This document shows positions 48,516-57,650 of a stretch of 64,000 bases of DNA, in pieces (position 1 is the stretch's first letter; each line of letters opens with the position of its first letter). Location of the stretch: positions 434,001 to 498,000 of the forward strand of contig NZ_PIQG01000001.1 in assembly GCF_003987435.1 (NCBI RefSeq). Reading direction: 5' to 3'. The translations under genes were made by a program, and so were the position numbers. Origin of the DNA: Pseudidiomarina taiwanensis. GTDB taxonomy: Bacteria > Pseudomonadota > Gammaproteobacteria > Enterobacterales > Alteromonadaceae. The notes beneath the pieces were generated by a model, which worked only from the letters and a program-made list of their open reading frames with translations, was not told where the DNA came from and searched no databases.

Positions 48516-50273
48516 GTGCTTAAACATGCTTTTATTTTTGTCGTAGGAAGCCTTTTCATGCTCAATTCAGCATCATCGCAAGCAAACTCGTCCGGGCATG
48601 ATGAGAGCGTAACGCTCAGAGTGATGGTAACCAGCGATCTGCATGGTGAACTCAGTGGGTTTAATTACTTTAGCAAACAACCTACCACCGCGGGCTTGGT
48701 GCATACCGCAGTTTTAATCAATGAGGCGCGGAAGCAAGCTGAACACAGTATACTCATTGACAACGGTGACACGATCCAGGGCTCACCGTTGGCGAGCTGG
48801 GCTATCGAGCAACTAGAGCAGACGCCAAACCCTGCGGTGCAAGCATTGAATGCGTTACGGTTTGATGTGGCTAACATTGGTAATCATGAATTTAATTTTG
48901 GGTTGGAGCCACTGTGGCAAAGTTATGCAATCGCTGAGGCGCAAGTCATCAGTGCCAACATTCACAATGTCGACGCCCAAGCGAATATCCCAAGCTGGAT
49001 TAAACCTTATGCAATGATTGAGCGCTCGGTCAGTTGGCAAGGCCAAACTAAAGTGTTGAAAATTGCGGTCATCGGCGTATTACCGCCGCAAATTATGTCG
49101 TGGGATCAGCAACATTTGCAGGGCAAGATTGCAGTCTCGGATAGTGTCGCGGCTGTGGCTGCAACACTAAATCAAGTGTACCGCGATGAAGCACCTGATT
49201 TAGTCGTGCTCGCGGCGCATATGGGCATGCCTAAGCATTCTCCGCAAACCAGTGACGCGGAACAGACGCTCTGGGAAATAGCCGGTTTAGCCGGGATTGA
49301 TGCCATCGTCTTTGGTCATCAACACGAAGTTTTTCCAGGTACAAGCGTTTATGATCAATTACCTGAGATCGATTCGAAGCAAGGTCGCATTCGTGGCATT
49401 CCAGCAGTGCAGCCCGGTGCCTACGGCAGTCACCTTGGAATTATTGACTTAAATTTAGTATTTGATGAGCGCACTGGGTGGCAGGTCAGCAGCAGTGTTG
49501 TTGATGCGCGACCGACCACAACTGCGAAAGATCCGCTGATTTGGGAGTTGGTTGAACCTGCTCATGAGGCTACACTTGCCTATGTTCAGCAGCCTGTCGG
49601 TGCAACTGCCGTCACCTTTTCACATCAAACCGCGCGCTTAGAAGCCACTGCTGCGATGCAATTTATCCATGAGGCACAGCTTTGGTATGCCCGCAATATT
49701 CAAGACCCTGAATTTCAGCAACAACTCAACAGCTATCCATTGCTGAGTGCTGCAGCGCCGTTCTTCACCGCGGTTCGCGAGAGTGATGAGAGCTATACCT
49801 TGATTCCTCCAGGAGCTGTGACTCTTGGCGATATTGGTGATCTATACCGCTACCCAAACACCTTAGATGTGGTGAAAGTAAATGGAGCTGATCTACGTCG
49901 TTGGCTGGAACAGAGTGGGGCAGCATTCCAGCAGAATAAGCAGGGCTGGGAGCAAATCAATCCGCTGGTACCAAGCTATGACTTCGATAACTTATTTGGT
50001 TTAACCTATCGCTATGACTTACGCCAGCCGGTTGGACAGAGGCTAGTCGAATTGCGTTACCAAGGCGCTGATGTTGCAGCGGAGCAAAACTTTTTGGTGG
50101 TGACCAATAATTATCGCGCTGGTGGTGGCGGAGATTTTGCCGGCCTTGACGGCAGTCAGATTATCTATCGCAGCCCAGATATGCTGCAGAGCGTGTTAAT
50201 TAACTACCTCGCGAGCTTGCCTGAGCAAACATATCAGAGTGAGTTACAAAGGTTTTGGGATATTAAAAATTAA
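48516..50273 (+). CDS. cpdB: 2',3'-cyclic-nucleotide 2'-phosphodiesterase / 3'-nucleotidase family (CpdB-like)
   Basis: A 585-residue exported metallophosphoesterase. Signal peptide (LKHAFIFVVGSLFMLNSASSQA), metal-binding VTSDLHGE, LIDNGDTIQGSP, NIGNHEFNFG, AAHMGMP and FGHQHE, then a C-terminal 5'-nucleotidase domain with VTNNYRAGGGGDF. It salvages phosphate and nucleosides from external nucleotides. The GTG start has no clear Shine-Dalgarno; an internal ATG (48558) with TAGGAAG would remove most of the signal peptide, so GTG is preferred. It is 4 bp after zapC. CpdB versus related 5'-nucleotidases is not fully resolved. Confidence 0.86.
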   Translation: MLKHAFIFVVGSLFMLNSASSQANSSGHDESVTLRVMVTSDLHGELSGFNYFSKQPTTAGLVHTAVLINEARKQAEHSILIDNGDTIQGSPLASWAIEQLEQTPNPAVQALNALRFDVANIGNHEFNFGLEPLWQSYAIAEAQVISANIHNVDAQANIPSWIKPYAMIERSVSWQGQTKVLKIAVIGVLPPQIMSWDQQHLQGKIAVSDSVAAVAATLNQVYRDEAPDLVVLAAHMGMPKHSPQTSDAEQTLWEIAGLAGIDAIVFGHQHEVFPGTSVYDQLPEIDSKQGRIRGIPAVQPGAYGSHLGIIDLNLVFDERTGWQVSSSVVDARPTTTAKDPLIWELVEPAHEATLAYVQQPVGATAVTFSHQTARLEATAAMQFIHEAQLWYARNIQDPEFQQQLNSYPLLSAAAPFFTAVRESDESYTLIPPGAVTLGDIGDLYRYPNTLDVVKVNGADLRRWLEQSGAAFQQNKQGWEQINPLVPSYDFDNLFGLTYRYDLRQPVGQRLVELRYQGADVAAEQNFLVVTNNYRAGGGGDFAGLDGSQIIYRSPDMLQSVLINYLASLPEQTYQSELQRFWDIKN

Positions 50274-50307
50274 GCTGATGTGAGCATTGAATCATGCTTC
50301 GAAGGAT

Positions 50308-50384
<77 letters not shown>

Positions 50385-50397
50385 TTCGATGGGGTGC

Positions 50398-50426
50398 ACT
50401 ATAGAGAGTCCACTGCCGCTTAGCAA
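50398..50426 (-). promoter_or_regulatory. Sigma-70 promoter of tRNA-fMet
   Basis: On the minus strand TTGCTA (complement of 50421-50426), 17-bp spacer, TATAGT (complement of 50398-50403), then a GC-rich discriminator GCACCCC. It lies 13 bp before the tRNA and has the look of a stringent stable-RNA promoter. Confidence 0.75.
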
Positions 50427-50572
50427 GGCTTTTCCGTTCCGTTCGCTCAGTTATTAAGCAAATTACGTTTAATTGCTGAGATATTGAGCAGTTGGTGCGA
50501 TACAGCCATTCGCGAATCGGCTATACTGTGGGTCATTCAATAAGGCGAAATTTATCAAGGAATTCCGCACCC

Positions 50573-52714
50573 ATGAGTCAAGCCGACGCCAGATTACAGT
50601 TCTTCGCCACTTGCGCAAAAAACCTCGAACCAATGGTTTTTCAAGAGCTCATTGAGCTTGGTTTTGAGCAAGTGAAACAAACAGCTGGCGGTTGCCGCTT
50701 TAATGGCACACTAAAAGATGGCTACAAAGCCTGCTTATGGCTACGCAGCGCCAGTCGTGTGCTGTTACTGCTCGGTGAAGCTGAGACTAAAAATGCACGG
50801 GACTTGGTAGCAAAAGTTTCGTTTGCGACCGATTGGACAGCAATTTTAGGCTCGCAGCAAACCTTCGTGGTTCAATTTACCGGACAAAACCATGCGATCC
50901 GGAATACTCAATTTGGTGCGCAATTGATCAAAGATGCGGTGGTCGATGCCTTTCAGCGCAATCAAATTGAACGCCCAAATATTGATAAAAATCAACCTGA
51001 TATTGTCATTCGAGCCCACCTGAATCGAGATCAGTTGAGCTGGTATCTGGATCTTTCGGGAACCTCACTTCATCAACGCGGCTATCGGACGAAGCAAGGA
51101 CTGGCACCCCTGCGTGAAACGCTCGCAGCGGCCGTCGCGATGCGCGCACTTGCGCAACAACCACAAGCTGATCTTGTGCTTGACCCATTTTGCGGTGCTG
51201 GAACCTTACTATTCGAAGCCGCGATGCAATTGCTTGACTATGCGCCAGGTTTACTGCGCGAGCAGTGGGGCTTTGACCGCTGGCAAGGCCATGATGCTGA
51301 GTTGTGGCAGAGTGAGCTTGCTTTGGCTCACGCCCGTTTAGCGCAGGCAAAGGAACAGCTCAACACTCGTTTTATAGGTTCTGATATCGATCCTAAAGCG
51401 ATTGAAATGGCTAAAGAAAATGCCGAAAACCTTGGGTTGAGTGAATTGTTTAGTTGGTCTGTTGCTAACGCCGAACACGTAACGATAGAGCTAGACCAGG
51501 CAAAACACCCGCTACTACTCGCTAATCCACCTTATGCAGAGCGTTTGGGTGAAGAAATCGAGACGTTATTGCTCTATCGCCGCCTAGGTCAGCATTTGCG
51601 CGAGCATTTCCACGGCTGGCAGGTCGCCCTAATCAGTGGTGATGAATCACTATTAAAGCAACTTAGATGCAGAAGCGAACGTAAATATCGCCTTTTAAAC
51701 GGCGCAATTGAGTCAACATTGGCTCTTTATGACTTAACTAAAGAGCAAATTGAATTTACGAAAATTCAATCAGAAGATTTCCCGAATCGACTTAAAAAGA
51801 ACCAGCAGAAATTAAAAAAATGGGCTAATAAACAAGGGCTTGATGCCTGGCGTTGGTATGACGCTGACTTGCCGGAATATAATGTCGCAATTGACGTTTA
51901 CAACGATTATGTTGTGATTCAAGAATATGCTGCGCCGAAAGACGTTCCGGCAAGCCTAGCGCAGGAGCGGCTCTGGTATATTGTCAATGTATTAGCGGAA
52001 ACATTTGCCATCAGCCCCGATAAAATGGTGCTGAAAACCCGTCAGCGCCAAGTCGGCAAACGTCAGTATGAAAAATTAAAGCCTCGCGGCTTAATCACTA
52101 CAGTACACGAGCAGGGCGCCTTGTTCGAGGTTAACCTCAGCGACTACTTGGATACCGGTTTGTTTTTGGACCACCGTTTTGCCAGAGCTGAATTGCAACG
52201 TTTAAGTCAATCGAAAGACGTACTCAATCTATTTGCTTATACCTGTAGCGCCTCAGTTTATGCTGCTCTTGGCGGCGCAAATTCGGTGGTTTCGGTGGAT
52301 ATGTCGCGGACCTACCTAGAATGGGGAGAACGTAATTTTCGCCTCAATCAACTTAATCCGCGAGCATATGAATTTATTCAAGCCGATTGCCTCACTTGGC
52401 TCAGCAAACAGCGCCCACAGCAACGCTTTGATGTTGTCTTTGTCGATCCGCCTACCTTTTCAAACTCGAAACGAATGGACGCAACCTTCGATGTTCAGCG
52501 GGACCATGTCAGTTTGATTAAGAACGTCTCCAAATTATTGAAAGACGATGGCATCATTCTGTTTTCGAATAACAAACGCAAGTTCAAACTAGATTATGCC
52601 GAGTTAGAGGCGTTGGGGTTAGTGGTCGAAGATCTTACCGCTGCGTCAATATCTACTGATTTTGCGCGTAACAAAGGCATTCATCATCTATTCAAGCTGT
52701 ATTACCGTGACTGA
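50573..52714 (+). CDS. rlmL: Bifunctional 23S rRNA methyltransferase RlmKL (m2G2445 / m7G2069)
   Basis: A 713-residue fusion. The N-terminal THUMP region (FFATCAKNLEPMVFQEL) leads to the RlmL methyltransferase with DPFCGAGTLLFEA and catalytic LLANPPYAERLG; the C-terminal RlmK half has NLFAYTCSASVYAALGGA and VFVDPPTFSNSKRM. Both rRNA guanines are modified during 50S assembly. The ATG at 50573 was chosen, with AAGGAA about 10 nt upstream; a longer frame from 50492 has no family match. It overlaps the next gene by 8 bp. Confidence 0.96.
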   Translation: MSQADARLQFFATCAKNLEPMVFQELIELGFEQVKQTAGGCRFNGTLKDGYKACLWLRSASRVLLLLGEAETKNARDLVAKVSFATDWTAILGSQQTFVVQFTGQNHAIRNTQFGAQLIKDAVVDAFQRNQIERPNIDKNQPDIVIRAHLNRDQLSWYLDLSGTSLHQRGYRTKQGLAPLRETLAAAVAMRALAQQPQADLVLDPFCGAGTLLFEAAMQLLDYAPGLLREQWGFDRWQGHDAELWQSELALAHARLAQAKEQLNTRFIGSDIDPKAIEMAKENAENLGLSELFSWSVANAEHVTIELDQAKHPLLLANPPYAERLGEEIETLLLYRRLGQHLREHFHGWQVALISGDESLLKQLRCRSERKYRLLNGAIESTLALYDLTKEQIEFTKIQSEDFPNRLKKNQQKLKKWANKQGLDAWRWYDADLPEYNVAIDVYNDYVVIQEYAAPKDVPASLAQERLWYIVNVLAETFAISPDKMVLKTRQRQVGKRQYEKLKPRGLITTVHEQGALFEVNLSDYLDTGLFLDHRFARAELQRLSQSKDVLNLFAYTCSASVYAALGGANSVVSVDMSRTYLEWGERNFRLNQLNPRAYEFIQADCLTWLSKQRPQQRFDVVFVDPPTFSNSKRMDATFDVQRDHVSLIKNVSKLLKDDGIILFSNNKRKFKLDYAELEALGLVVEDLTAASISTDFARNKGIHHLFKLYYRD

Positions 52715-52949
52715 GTTCTATTTTCTAACTAAACCACAATGCAGTTTGTGTGAGCAGGCACTGTTACTGCTGCACAGCCTCCAGCTCGAACAGCCCATCG
52801 AGTTGCAGATTGTTGATATCTCAACCGATCAAGCGCTCTTGGACGAATATGCGTGGCATATCCCAGTGCTCATTAGAGCCGCCGATGATGTGGAGTTACG
52901 GTGGCCGTTTACTGCCACTGAAGCAGAGGAATTTATCATCAATGAGTAA
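52707..52949 (+). CDS. Glutaredoxin-like protein (DUF836 family)
   Basis: An 80-residue thioredoxin-fold protein with the redox pair CSLC near the N-terminus (FYFLTKPQCSLCEQA) and cis-proline region WHIPVLIR. It starts with GTG, overlapping the rlmKL stop by 8 bp, and its own stop overlaps uup by 8 bp, so three genes are coupled. The same rlmKL-glutaredoxin-uup order is known in other gammaproteobacteria. Redox partner unknown. Confidence 0.85.
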   Translation: MTEFYFLTKPQCSLCEQALLLLHSLQLEQPIELQIVDISTDQALLDEYAWHIPVLIRAADDVELRWPFTATEAEEFIINE

Positions 52950-54852
52950 TGTCATCCGAGTCAAAGATGCGCAACTCGCTTTTGGAGCGGAGCCTATTCT
53001 AGATCATGTTGACCTTGTCGTTGAAGCGCAGGAACGCGTGTGTTTAGTAGGCCGTAATGGCGCCGGCAAATCATCCTTTTTAAAAGCGATTGCAGGGCAC
53101 CTTCAACTTGATGGTGGGGATGTGCAACGGGTTAATGATGCAGTCGTCGCTTATCTGCCACAAGACCCACCGCCACAAGCCGAACAGACGGTGTTTACCT
53201 ATGTTGCCGAAGGGCTTGCTGAATTGGGACAACTGCTTGACCAATATCACCACCTGTCAACTTCGATTAGTGCTGCGCCTGAGGCAAAGCAACTCGAGCA
53301 GTTAGCTCAGTTACAACAACAGATCGAAAGTCAAAATGGCTGGCATTACCAAGTTCATATCGAGCAAGTCTTAAGTGATTTGGAATTACCGGCAGATCGC
53401 TCGTTAGCAGAGCTATCAGGCGGCTGGTTACGCCGTGTTGCGCTGGCTCGCGCGCTGGTCCGTAAACCCGATGTATTATTATTAGACGAGCCAACGAATC
53501 ACCTCGATATTGATATGGTGCGGTGGCTCGAGCAAAAGCTCATCGCATTCTCGGGCGCGCTCGTTTTTATCAGCCATGATCGCGCTTTTATTCGCAACTT
53601 GGCGACCCGCATTATTGACCTTGATCGCGGTCAATTAACCTCATTTCCAGGCGATTACGACCACTATTTGCAGGCCAAGCAAGAGCAACTTGAAATTGAA
53701 CAACGTCATGCAGCCGAGTTTGACAAGAAGCTAGCGCAAGAAGAGGTTTGGATTCGACAGGGGATTAAAGCCCGCAGAACGCGCAATGAAGGCCGCGTTC
53801 GCGCGCTTGAGAAACTCCGTGCCGAACGCGCTGCCCGGCGAGAGCAGCAAGGGACTGCGAAACTTAGCGTGAACCAAGCTGGGCGCTCAGGAAAGCTGGT
53901 GTTTAGCGGTGAAGGCATGAACTTAGCATTTGCTGATAAAGTGATTCTACGCGATCTGTCATTCACCTTGCAGCGCGGCGATAAAGTTGCTTTGGTGGGG
54001 CCAAATGGTTGTGGCAAGTCGACCTTGATCAAGGTCATGCTAGGGCAGCAAGAGGTCAGTGCCGCCAAACTTAAATTTGGTACCAATTTAGAAGTGGCGT
54101 ACTTTGACCAGCATCGGGCTCAACTCGACCCAGATGCCAGTGTTGCCGACAATATTGGTGACGGCAAACAGGACATTACTTATCAGGGTAGAAGTCGCCA
54201 TATTTTAAGTTATTTACAAGATTTCTTATTTAGCCCGAAGCAGGCGCGAACCCCCGTACGGGCGCTCTCAGGTGGTGAGCGTAATCGTGCCTTATTGGCA
54301 AAATTGTTCCTTCAGCCCAGTAATCTTTTGATTCTTGATGAACCAACGAACGATCTAGATATCGATACCCTTGAGCTACTTGAGCAAATTATTAGTTCAT
54401 ATGAAGGGACGGTTATTCTCGTTAGCCACGATCGCGAATTTGTCGACAACACCGCGACCAGCGTGCTGTTATTCGAAGGAGCGGGGCAAATTACTGAAAT
54501 AATCGGTGGTTATCACGAAGTTGAGCATTATTTATCGCATCAAGCAGGAACTAAACTAGCCGATAAAGAGTCACAATTGCCAACAAAAGCAGGAGAATCT
54601 TCGCCGCGGGGTTCAGCTCAAGGGCGGAAAAAGTTATCCTACAAGTTGCAACGTGAACTTGATGCTCTGCCGGCCAAAATTGAAGCCCTTGAAGCAGAGT
54701 TAGAACAGTTACAAGAACAAGTCAGTGCAGAAGATTTTTATCAACAACCGCATACCGAAACCGTAGCGGTGTTAGAGCGTTTGGCTGCCCAAGAAGAAAC
54801 CTTGTTGGCGGCGTTAGAGCGTTGGGAAGAACTCGAACAAGAGTCAAACTAA
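52942..54852 (+). CDS. uup: ABC-F ATPase Uup
   Basis: A 636-residue soluble ABC-F protein, likely ribosome-associated. Two ATPase domains: first Walker A GRNGAGKSS (~37-45), signature LSGGWLRR and Walker B LLLDEPTNHLD; second GPNGCGKST, LSGGERNRA and LILDEPTNDLD. A linker rich in Lys/Arg sits between them, and a C-terminal coiled coil (~540-636, LEALEAELEQLQEQV) typical of Uup follows. The ATG at 52942 matches the family; a longer frame from GTG 52750 runs inside the glutaredoxin gene. Confidence 0.95.
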   Translation: MSNVIRVKDAQLAFGAEPILDHVDLVVEAQERVCLVGRNGAGKSSFLKAIAGHLQLDGGDVQRVNDAVVAYLPQDPPPQAEQTVFTYVAEGLAELGQLLDQYHHLSTSISAAPEAKQLEQLAQLQQQIESQNGWHYQVHIEQVLSDLELPADRSLAELSGGWLRRVALARALVRKPDVLLLDEPTNHLDIDMVRWLEQKLIAFSGALVFISHDRAFIRNLATRIIDLDRGQLTSFPGDYDHYLQAKQEQLEIEQRHAAEFDKKLAQEEVWIRQGIKARRTRNEGRVRALEKLRAERAARREQQGTAKLSVNQAGRSGKLVFSGEGMNLAFADKVILRDLSFTLQRGDKVALVGPNGCGKSTLIKVMLGQQEVSAAKLKFGTNLEVAYFDQHRAQLDPDASVADNIGDGKQDITYQGRSRHILSYLQDFLFSPKQARTPVRALSGGERNRALLAKLFLQPSNLLILDEPTNDLDIDTLELLEQIISSYEGTVILVSHDREFVDNTATSVLLFEGAGQITEIIGGYHEVEHYLSHQAGTKLADKESQLPTKAGESSPRGSAQGRKKLSYKLQRELDALPAKIEALEAELEQLQEQVSAEDFYQQPHTETVAVLERLAAQEETLLAALERWEELEQESN

Positions 54853-54885
54853 ACGTATTATCGAGAGAGATTTAAGAACCTAAGC

Positions 54886-56628
54886 ATGAAAACATTTAAC
54901 CTTGCAAAAATTGCCACCGCGGTGGCGCTTATTGGTGCTCACCAAGCCCATGCCGACACTTTTAGCTATGTCGAATTACCTACACCAACCGACCAGGTTC
55001 GCCATCTGTATCCAATAGCTGTAAATGATTCAGGGCTGGCGGTTGTGCAAGGTATCTTGCCTGAAAATCTCCCTATCGATTTAAATCGGCTTAGCATCGG
55101 AACCCGTAACTTCATCGGAATTCCAAGTGACGTCGAAGACTTAGATACCTATGAGCTAAGTTATGCGCAGTACACCGCACTGGTGAACGCGCTGCGAGAT
55201 CCGGATAACCAACTGCCCGATAACCTGCGGATTAGCTACTATTTCGCCGGCAGTTATGATGGTCAAGCTGTGAGCCTTTACAGTCCGCTTGATGATACGG
55301 ATCCAGCCACGCCAGAGTATGCAAATTCTACTGACCATTACTTTTATGGTGCGAACAACAATAATATTCGAGTGGGTACAGCGACTGCGCCATATCGCGA
55401 ATTTACGCATCAATACTTTGCTTCAGCAGATGCCACTGAAGCATCTGAAATTACCTATTCCGAGCGCGATTTTACCCGTCGCGGACTTTGGTATGACGGC
55501 ACGCAGTACACTTTAATCGCACCACCTGAAACCGCTGTATTAGGCGGTGAGTCAGTCTTGACCGATATCAACGAAACCAACCTAGCGGTCGGTTTTGCGA
55601 GCGTTGCACTTTCACCTGAGAGCGTGACCGCACTTGCTGAGTGCGAAGAGAACGCCTTAGAAGAGACAGAAATTAACCCTGTTAATATCTGTATGTGGCG
55701 CCGCTGGCATGCTTTACAGCGTGCTGAGGCAGATAATATTAGCTTTAACTTAGATATCCCAGCAGAGCGTTCTATTTACGATATGCGCGCCATGCGCTGG
55801 CAACTTGATGCCAATGGTCAGGTCATTAGTGCCGAGCCACTGGGGACCTTGCTTGAGCGCGGTGAAGAAGATCTCAATGATTACTCAAGCTATGCCTATG
55901 CGGTAAATAACAATGGTATCGCAGTTGGACAAAGCTGGACCTATTACGATGGGGATATCGGCAATGTCAGCCGTCGGATCAAAATGCCCGCCATTTTCAT
56001 CAATGATGAAGTGCGCGCGGTCACTGATTCTCCTGACTATGTTTGGGGAAGTGCAACCGACATCAATGATAATAATGTGGTGACTGGTTTCTTAATAAAA
56101 ACAGTACAAGGCCTACAACGCTATGTTGGCTTCACGTATGACATTGAAACAGAACAGCTAACCGAGCTGCCTGGCTTCTTTAATGGCTCAAGTACGATTC
56201 CGCGTGCTATTAATGATGCGGGTCTGATTGTTGGTAGTGGTGAAATTGAGCCTAATTTATCAACTCAGCGCCGCCGCGTTGGTTTTTTATATGACCTCGA
56301 AAACCCAGAGCAAGGGTTTATCAACCTTAACGATGCAGTCAGCTGCGAAAGTCCATACTTTATCGTATCGGCGGATTCAGTGAACGAGCAAGGGCAGCTC
56401 TTAAGCACTGCAATCATCGAGGGGAGTTACACCGACGCCAATGGTGAAGAGCAGGTTGAGCAACTTGTGCGGACGCTGCAAATGAGCCCAGTCAACGGCG
56501 AGTTAAATGATTGTGATGTGGTGGATCAGAAAGTTGAGCGTCAAGGGGCTGCTGTATCACCTTGGGGAGCGCTCGGTATCTTGCTGATTTCAGTACTTAT
56601 TACTATTCGTCGAAAAATCACTTCGTAA
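54886..56628 (+). CDS. DUF3466 family exported protein with C-terminal anchor
   Basis: A 580-residue exported protein. Signal peptide MKTFNLAKIATAVALIGAHQ with cleavage after AHA or AHADT. The body repeats short units such as INDAGLIVGSGE, VNNNGIAVGQSW and INDNNVVTGF, a beta-propeller-like pattern. The C-terminus is AAVSPWGALGILLISVLITIRRK: a hydrophobic helix plus Arg/Lys, resembling GlyGly-CTERM sorting tails but lacking the Gly-Gly. DUF3466 proteins commonly follow uup in Alteromonadales and vibrios. Role unknown, probably envelope or surface. Confidence 0.85.
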   Translation: MKTFNLAKIATAVALIGAHQAHADTFSYVELPTPTDQVRHLYPIAVNDSGLAVVQGILPENLPIDLNRLSIGTRNFIGIPSDVEDLDTYELSYAQYTALVNALRDPDNQLPDNLRISYYFAGSYDGQAVSLYSPLDDTDPATPEYANSTDHYFYGANNNNIRVGTATAPYREFTHQYFASADATEASEITYSERDFTRRGLWYDGTQYTLIAPPETAVLGGESVLTDINETNLAVGFASVALSPESVTALAECEENALEETEINPVNICMWRRWHALQRAEADNISFNLDIPAERSIYDMRAMRWQLDANGQVISAEPLGTLLERGEEDLNDYSSYAYAVNNNGIAVGQSWTYYDGDIGNVSRRIKMPAIFINDEVRAVTDSPDYVWGSATDINDNNVVTGFLIKTVQGLQRYVGFTYDIETEQLTELPGFFNGSSTIPRAINDAGLIVGSGEIEPNLSTQRRRVGFLYDLENPEQGFINLNDAVSCESPYFIVSADSVNEQGQLLSTAIIEGSYTDANGEEQVEQLVRTLQMSPVNGELNDCDVVDQKVERQGAAVSPWGALGILLISVLITIRRKITS

Positions 56629-56660
56629 ATAAAAAACTTAATCTAAAAAAAGTTAGTCGA

Positions 56661-56716
56661 CAAAACAACGCAATTTCAGTGGCTTAGTTTTAGCCCTGAA
56701 GTTGCGTTTTGTTTTT
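56661..56716 (+). terminator. Intrinsic terminator after the DUF3466 gene
   Basis: A long imperfect stem (CAAAACAACGCAATTTCAGTGGCT against AGCCCTGAAGTTGCGTTTTG, loop around TAGTTTT) leading to GTTTTTGGG. Begins 32 nt after the stop; an A-rich stretch precedes it. Confidence 0.75.
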
Positions 56717-56719
56717 GGG

Positions 56720-56747
56720 TTGAACTCACCTTAAAAATTGCTATCTA
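56720..56747 (+). promoter_or_regulatory. Putative promoter of rmf
   Basis: TTGAAC (56720-56725), 16-bp spacer, TATCTA (56742-56747), giving a ~60-nt leader before rmf. Moderate consensus match. Confidence 0.45.
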
Positions 56748-56813
56748 TTAATATGAGCGTCAGAAAAATTTCGCTCCAAATTATAAGTATGCAATTGGAC
56801 GAGGAAGTTGACT

Positions 56814-56987
56814 ATGAAAAGACAAAAACGCGATCGATTGGAACGTGCTCACTCACAAGGATACAAAGCCGGTGTAGCAGGGCGTTCAAAGGAAGTTTGT
56901 CCGTATCAAAACCAAGATGCACGCTCGCAGTGGCTCGGTGGTTGGCGTGATGCCATGGAAGCTCGCAGCGTAGGACTCTATCGCTAA
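56814..56987 (+). CDS. rmf: Ribosome modulation factor
   Basis: A 57-residue protein nearly identical in pattern to E. coli RMF: it opens MKRQKRDRLERAHSQGYKAG, continues GRSKEVCPYQ and RSQWLGGWRDAME. It dimerises 70S ribosomes into inactive 100S particles in stationary phase or starvation. AGGAAG lies 8 nt before the ATG. It has its own candidate promoter and a strong terminator, and lies beside fabA as in E. coli. It is short enough to be missed by a 60-residue cutoff. Confidence 0.97.
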   Translation: MKRQKRDRLERAHSQGYKAGVAGRSKEVCPYQNQDARSQWLGGWRDAMEARSVGLYR

Positions 56988-57013
56988 TTGACTGTCCTCA
57001 CATTAACATGGAA

Positions 57014-57038
57014 AAAAGCCCGCTGATGCGGGCTTTTT
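57014..57038. terminator. Bidirectional intrinsic terminator between rmf and fabA
   Basis: A 10-bp stem AAAAGCCCGC / GCGGGCTTTT with loop TGAT, flanked by A-run and T-run, so it can end both rmf (plus) and fabA (minus) transcripts. Confidence 0.92.
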
Positions 57039-57058
57039 ATATTTTGAGTTCCGGGCGG

Positions 57059-57571
57059 CTAGAAATTCGAGGTATCGGTAAACAGTCCGACTTTCAAATC
57101 TTTAGCTGTATAAATTTGCTTGCCATCGACTTCGACACGGCCATCTGCAATGCCCATGTAAAGTGAACGTTTGATCACGCGCTTCATATCGATAAAGTAG
57201 CTGACTTTTTTAGCCGTTGGTAAAATTTGTCCAGTGAATTTCACTTCACCAGAGCCCAGTGCACGACCTCGTCCAGGACCACCGCACCAACCCAAGAAAA
57301 AGCCAGTTAATTGCCACATGGCATCGAGCCCCAAGCAACCAGGCATCACAGGATCGCCTTTAAAATGGCAGGCAAAAAACCATAAATCTGGATGAATATC
57401 TAATTCAGCGTGGATAAAGCCTTTCCCATAGGCGCCACCGGTCTCACTGATTTCAACGATACGATCCATCATCAGCATATTAGGGGCGGGGAGCTGACTG
57501 TTGCCTGGACCGAACATCTGTCCATCAGCACATTGCAGCAATTCTTCGCGTGTAAAACTTGATTGATTCAT
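57059..57571 (-). CDS. fabA: 3-hydroxydecanoyl-ACP dehydratase/isomerase
   Basis: A 170-residue hot-dog enzyme that makes cis-3-decenoyl-ACP, the branch point to unsaturated fatty acids. Catalytic H69 ([14 protein letters not shown]) and D83 ([11 protein letters not shown]) are present, and the N-terminus [12 protein letters not shown] matches. AGGACC precedes the ATG. A FabR-type palindrome lies about 62 bp upstream. ycbZ is directly upstream on the same strand, as in E. coli. Confidence 0.97.
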   Translation of the reverse strand: MNQSSFTREELLQCADGQMFGPGNSQLPAPNMLMMDRIVEISETGGAYGKGFIHAELDIHPDLWFFACHFKGDPVMPGCLGLDAMWQLTGFFLGWCGGPGRGRALGSGEVKFTGQILPTAKKVSYFIDMKRVIKRSLYMGIADGRVEVDGKQIYTAKDLKVGLFTDTSNF

Positions 57572-57632
57572 AGCGGTCCTATCTGTTCGCTGCCATTATG
57601 ACGATATGGCGATCCTAAATCGCGCATAGCTT

Positions 57633-57650
57633 AGCGAACAGTTGTACGCT
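57633..57650 (-). promoter_or_regulatory. FabR-type operator upstream of fabA
   Basis: The minus strand reads AGCGTACAACTGTTCGCT, a near-perfect palindrome that matches the recalled E. coli FabR site AGCGTACA-nn-TGTTCGCT of fabA/fabB in all 16 non-spacer bases. It lies 62 bp before the fabA ATG and touches the ycbZ stop. A CATAAT (complement of 57595-57600) is a candidate -10. Confidence 0.75.

Noticed and set aside
50282-50300. Hairpin after the tRNA-fMet gene as its terminator
   Set aside because: The stem is short and imperfect with no adjacent T-run, so not reported as a terminator.
52750-52941. 64-residue N-terminal extension of Uup
   Set aside because: It is the out-of-frame reading of the glutaredoxin gene; Uup proteins begin at the MSNVIRVKDA-type start.
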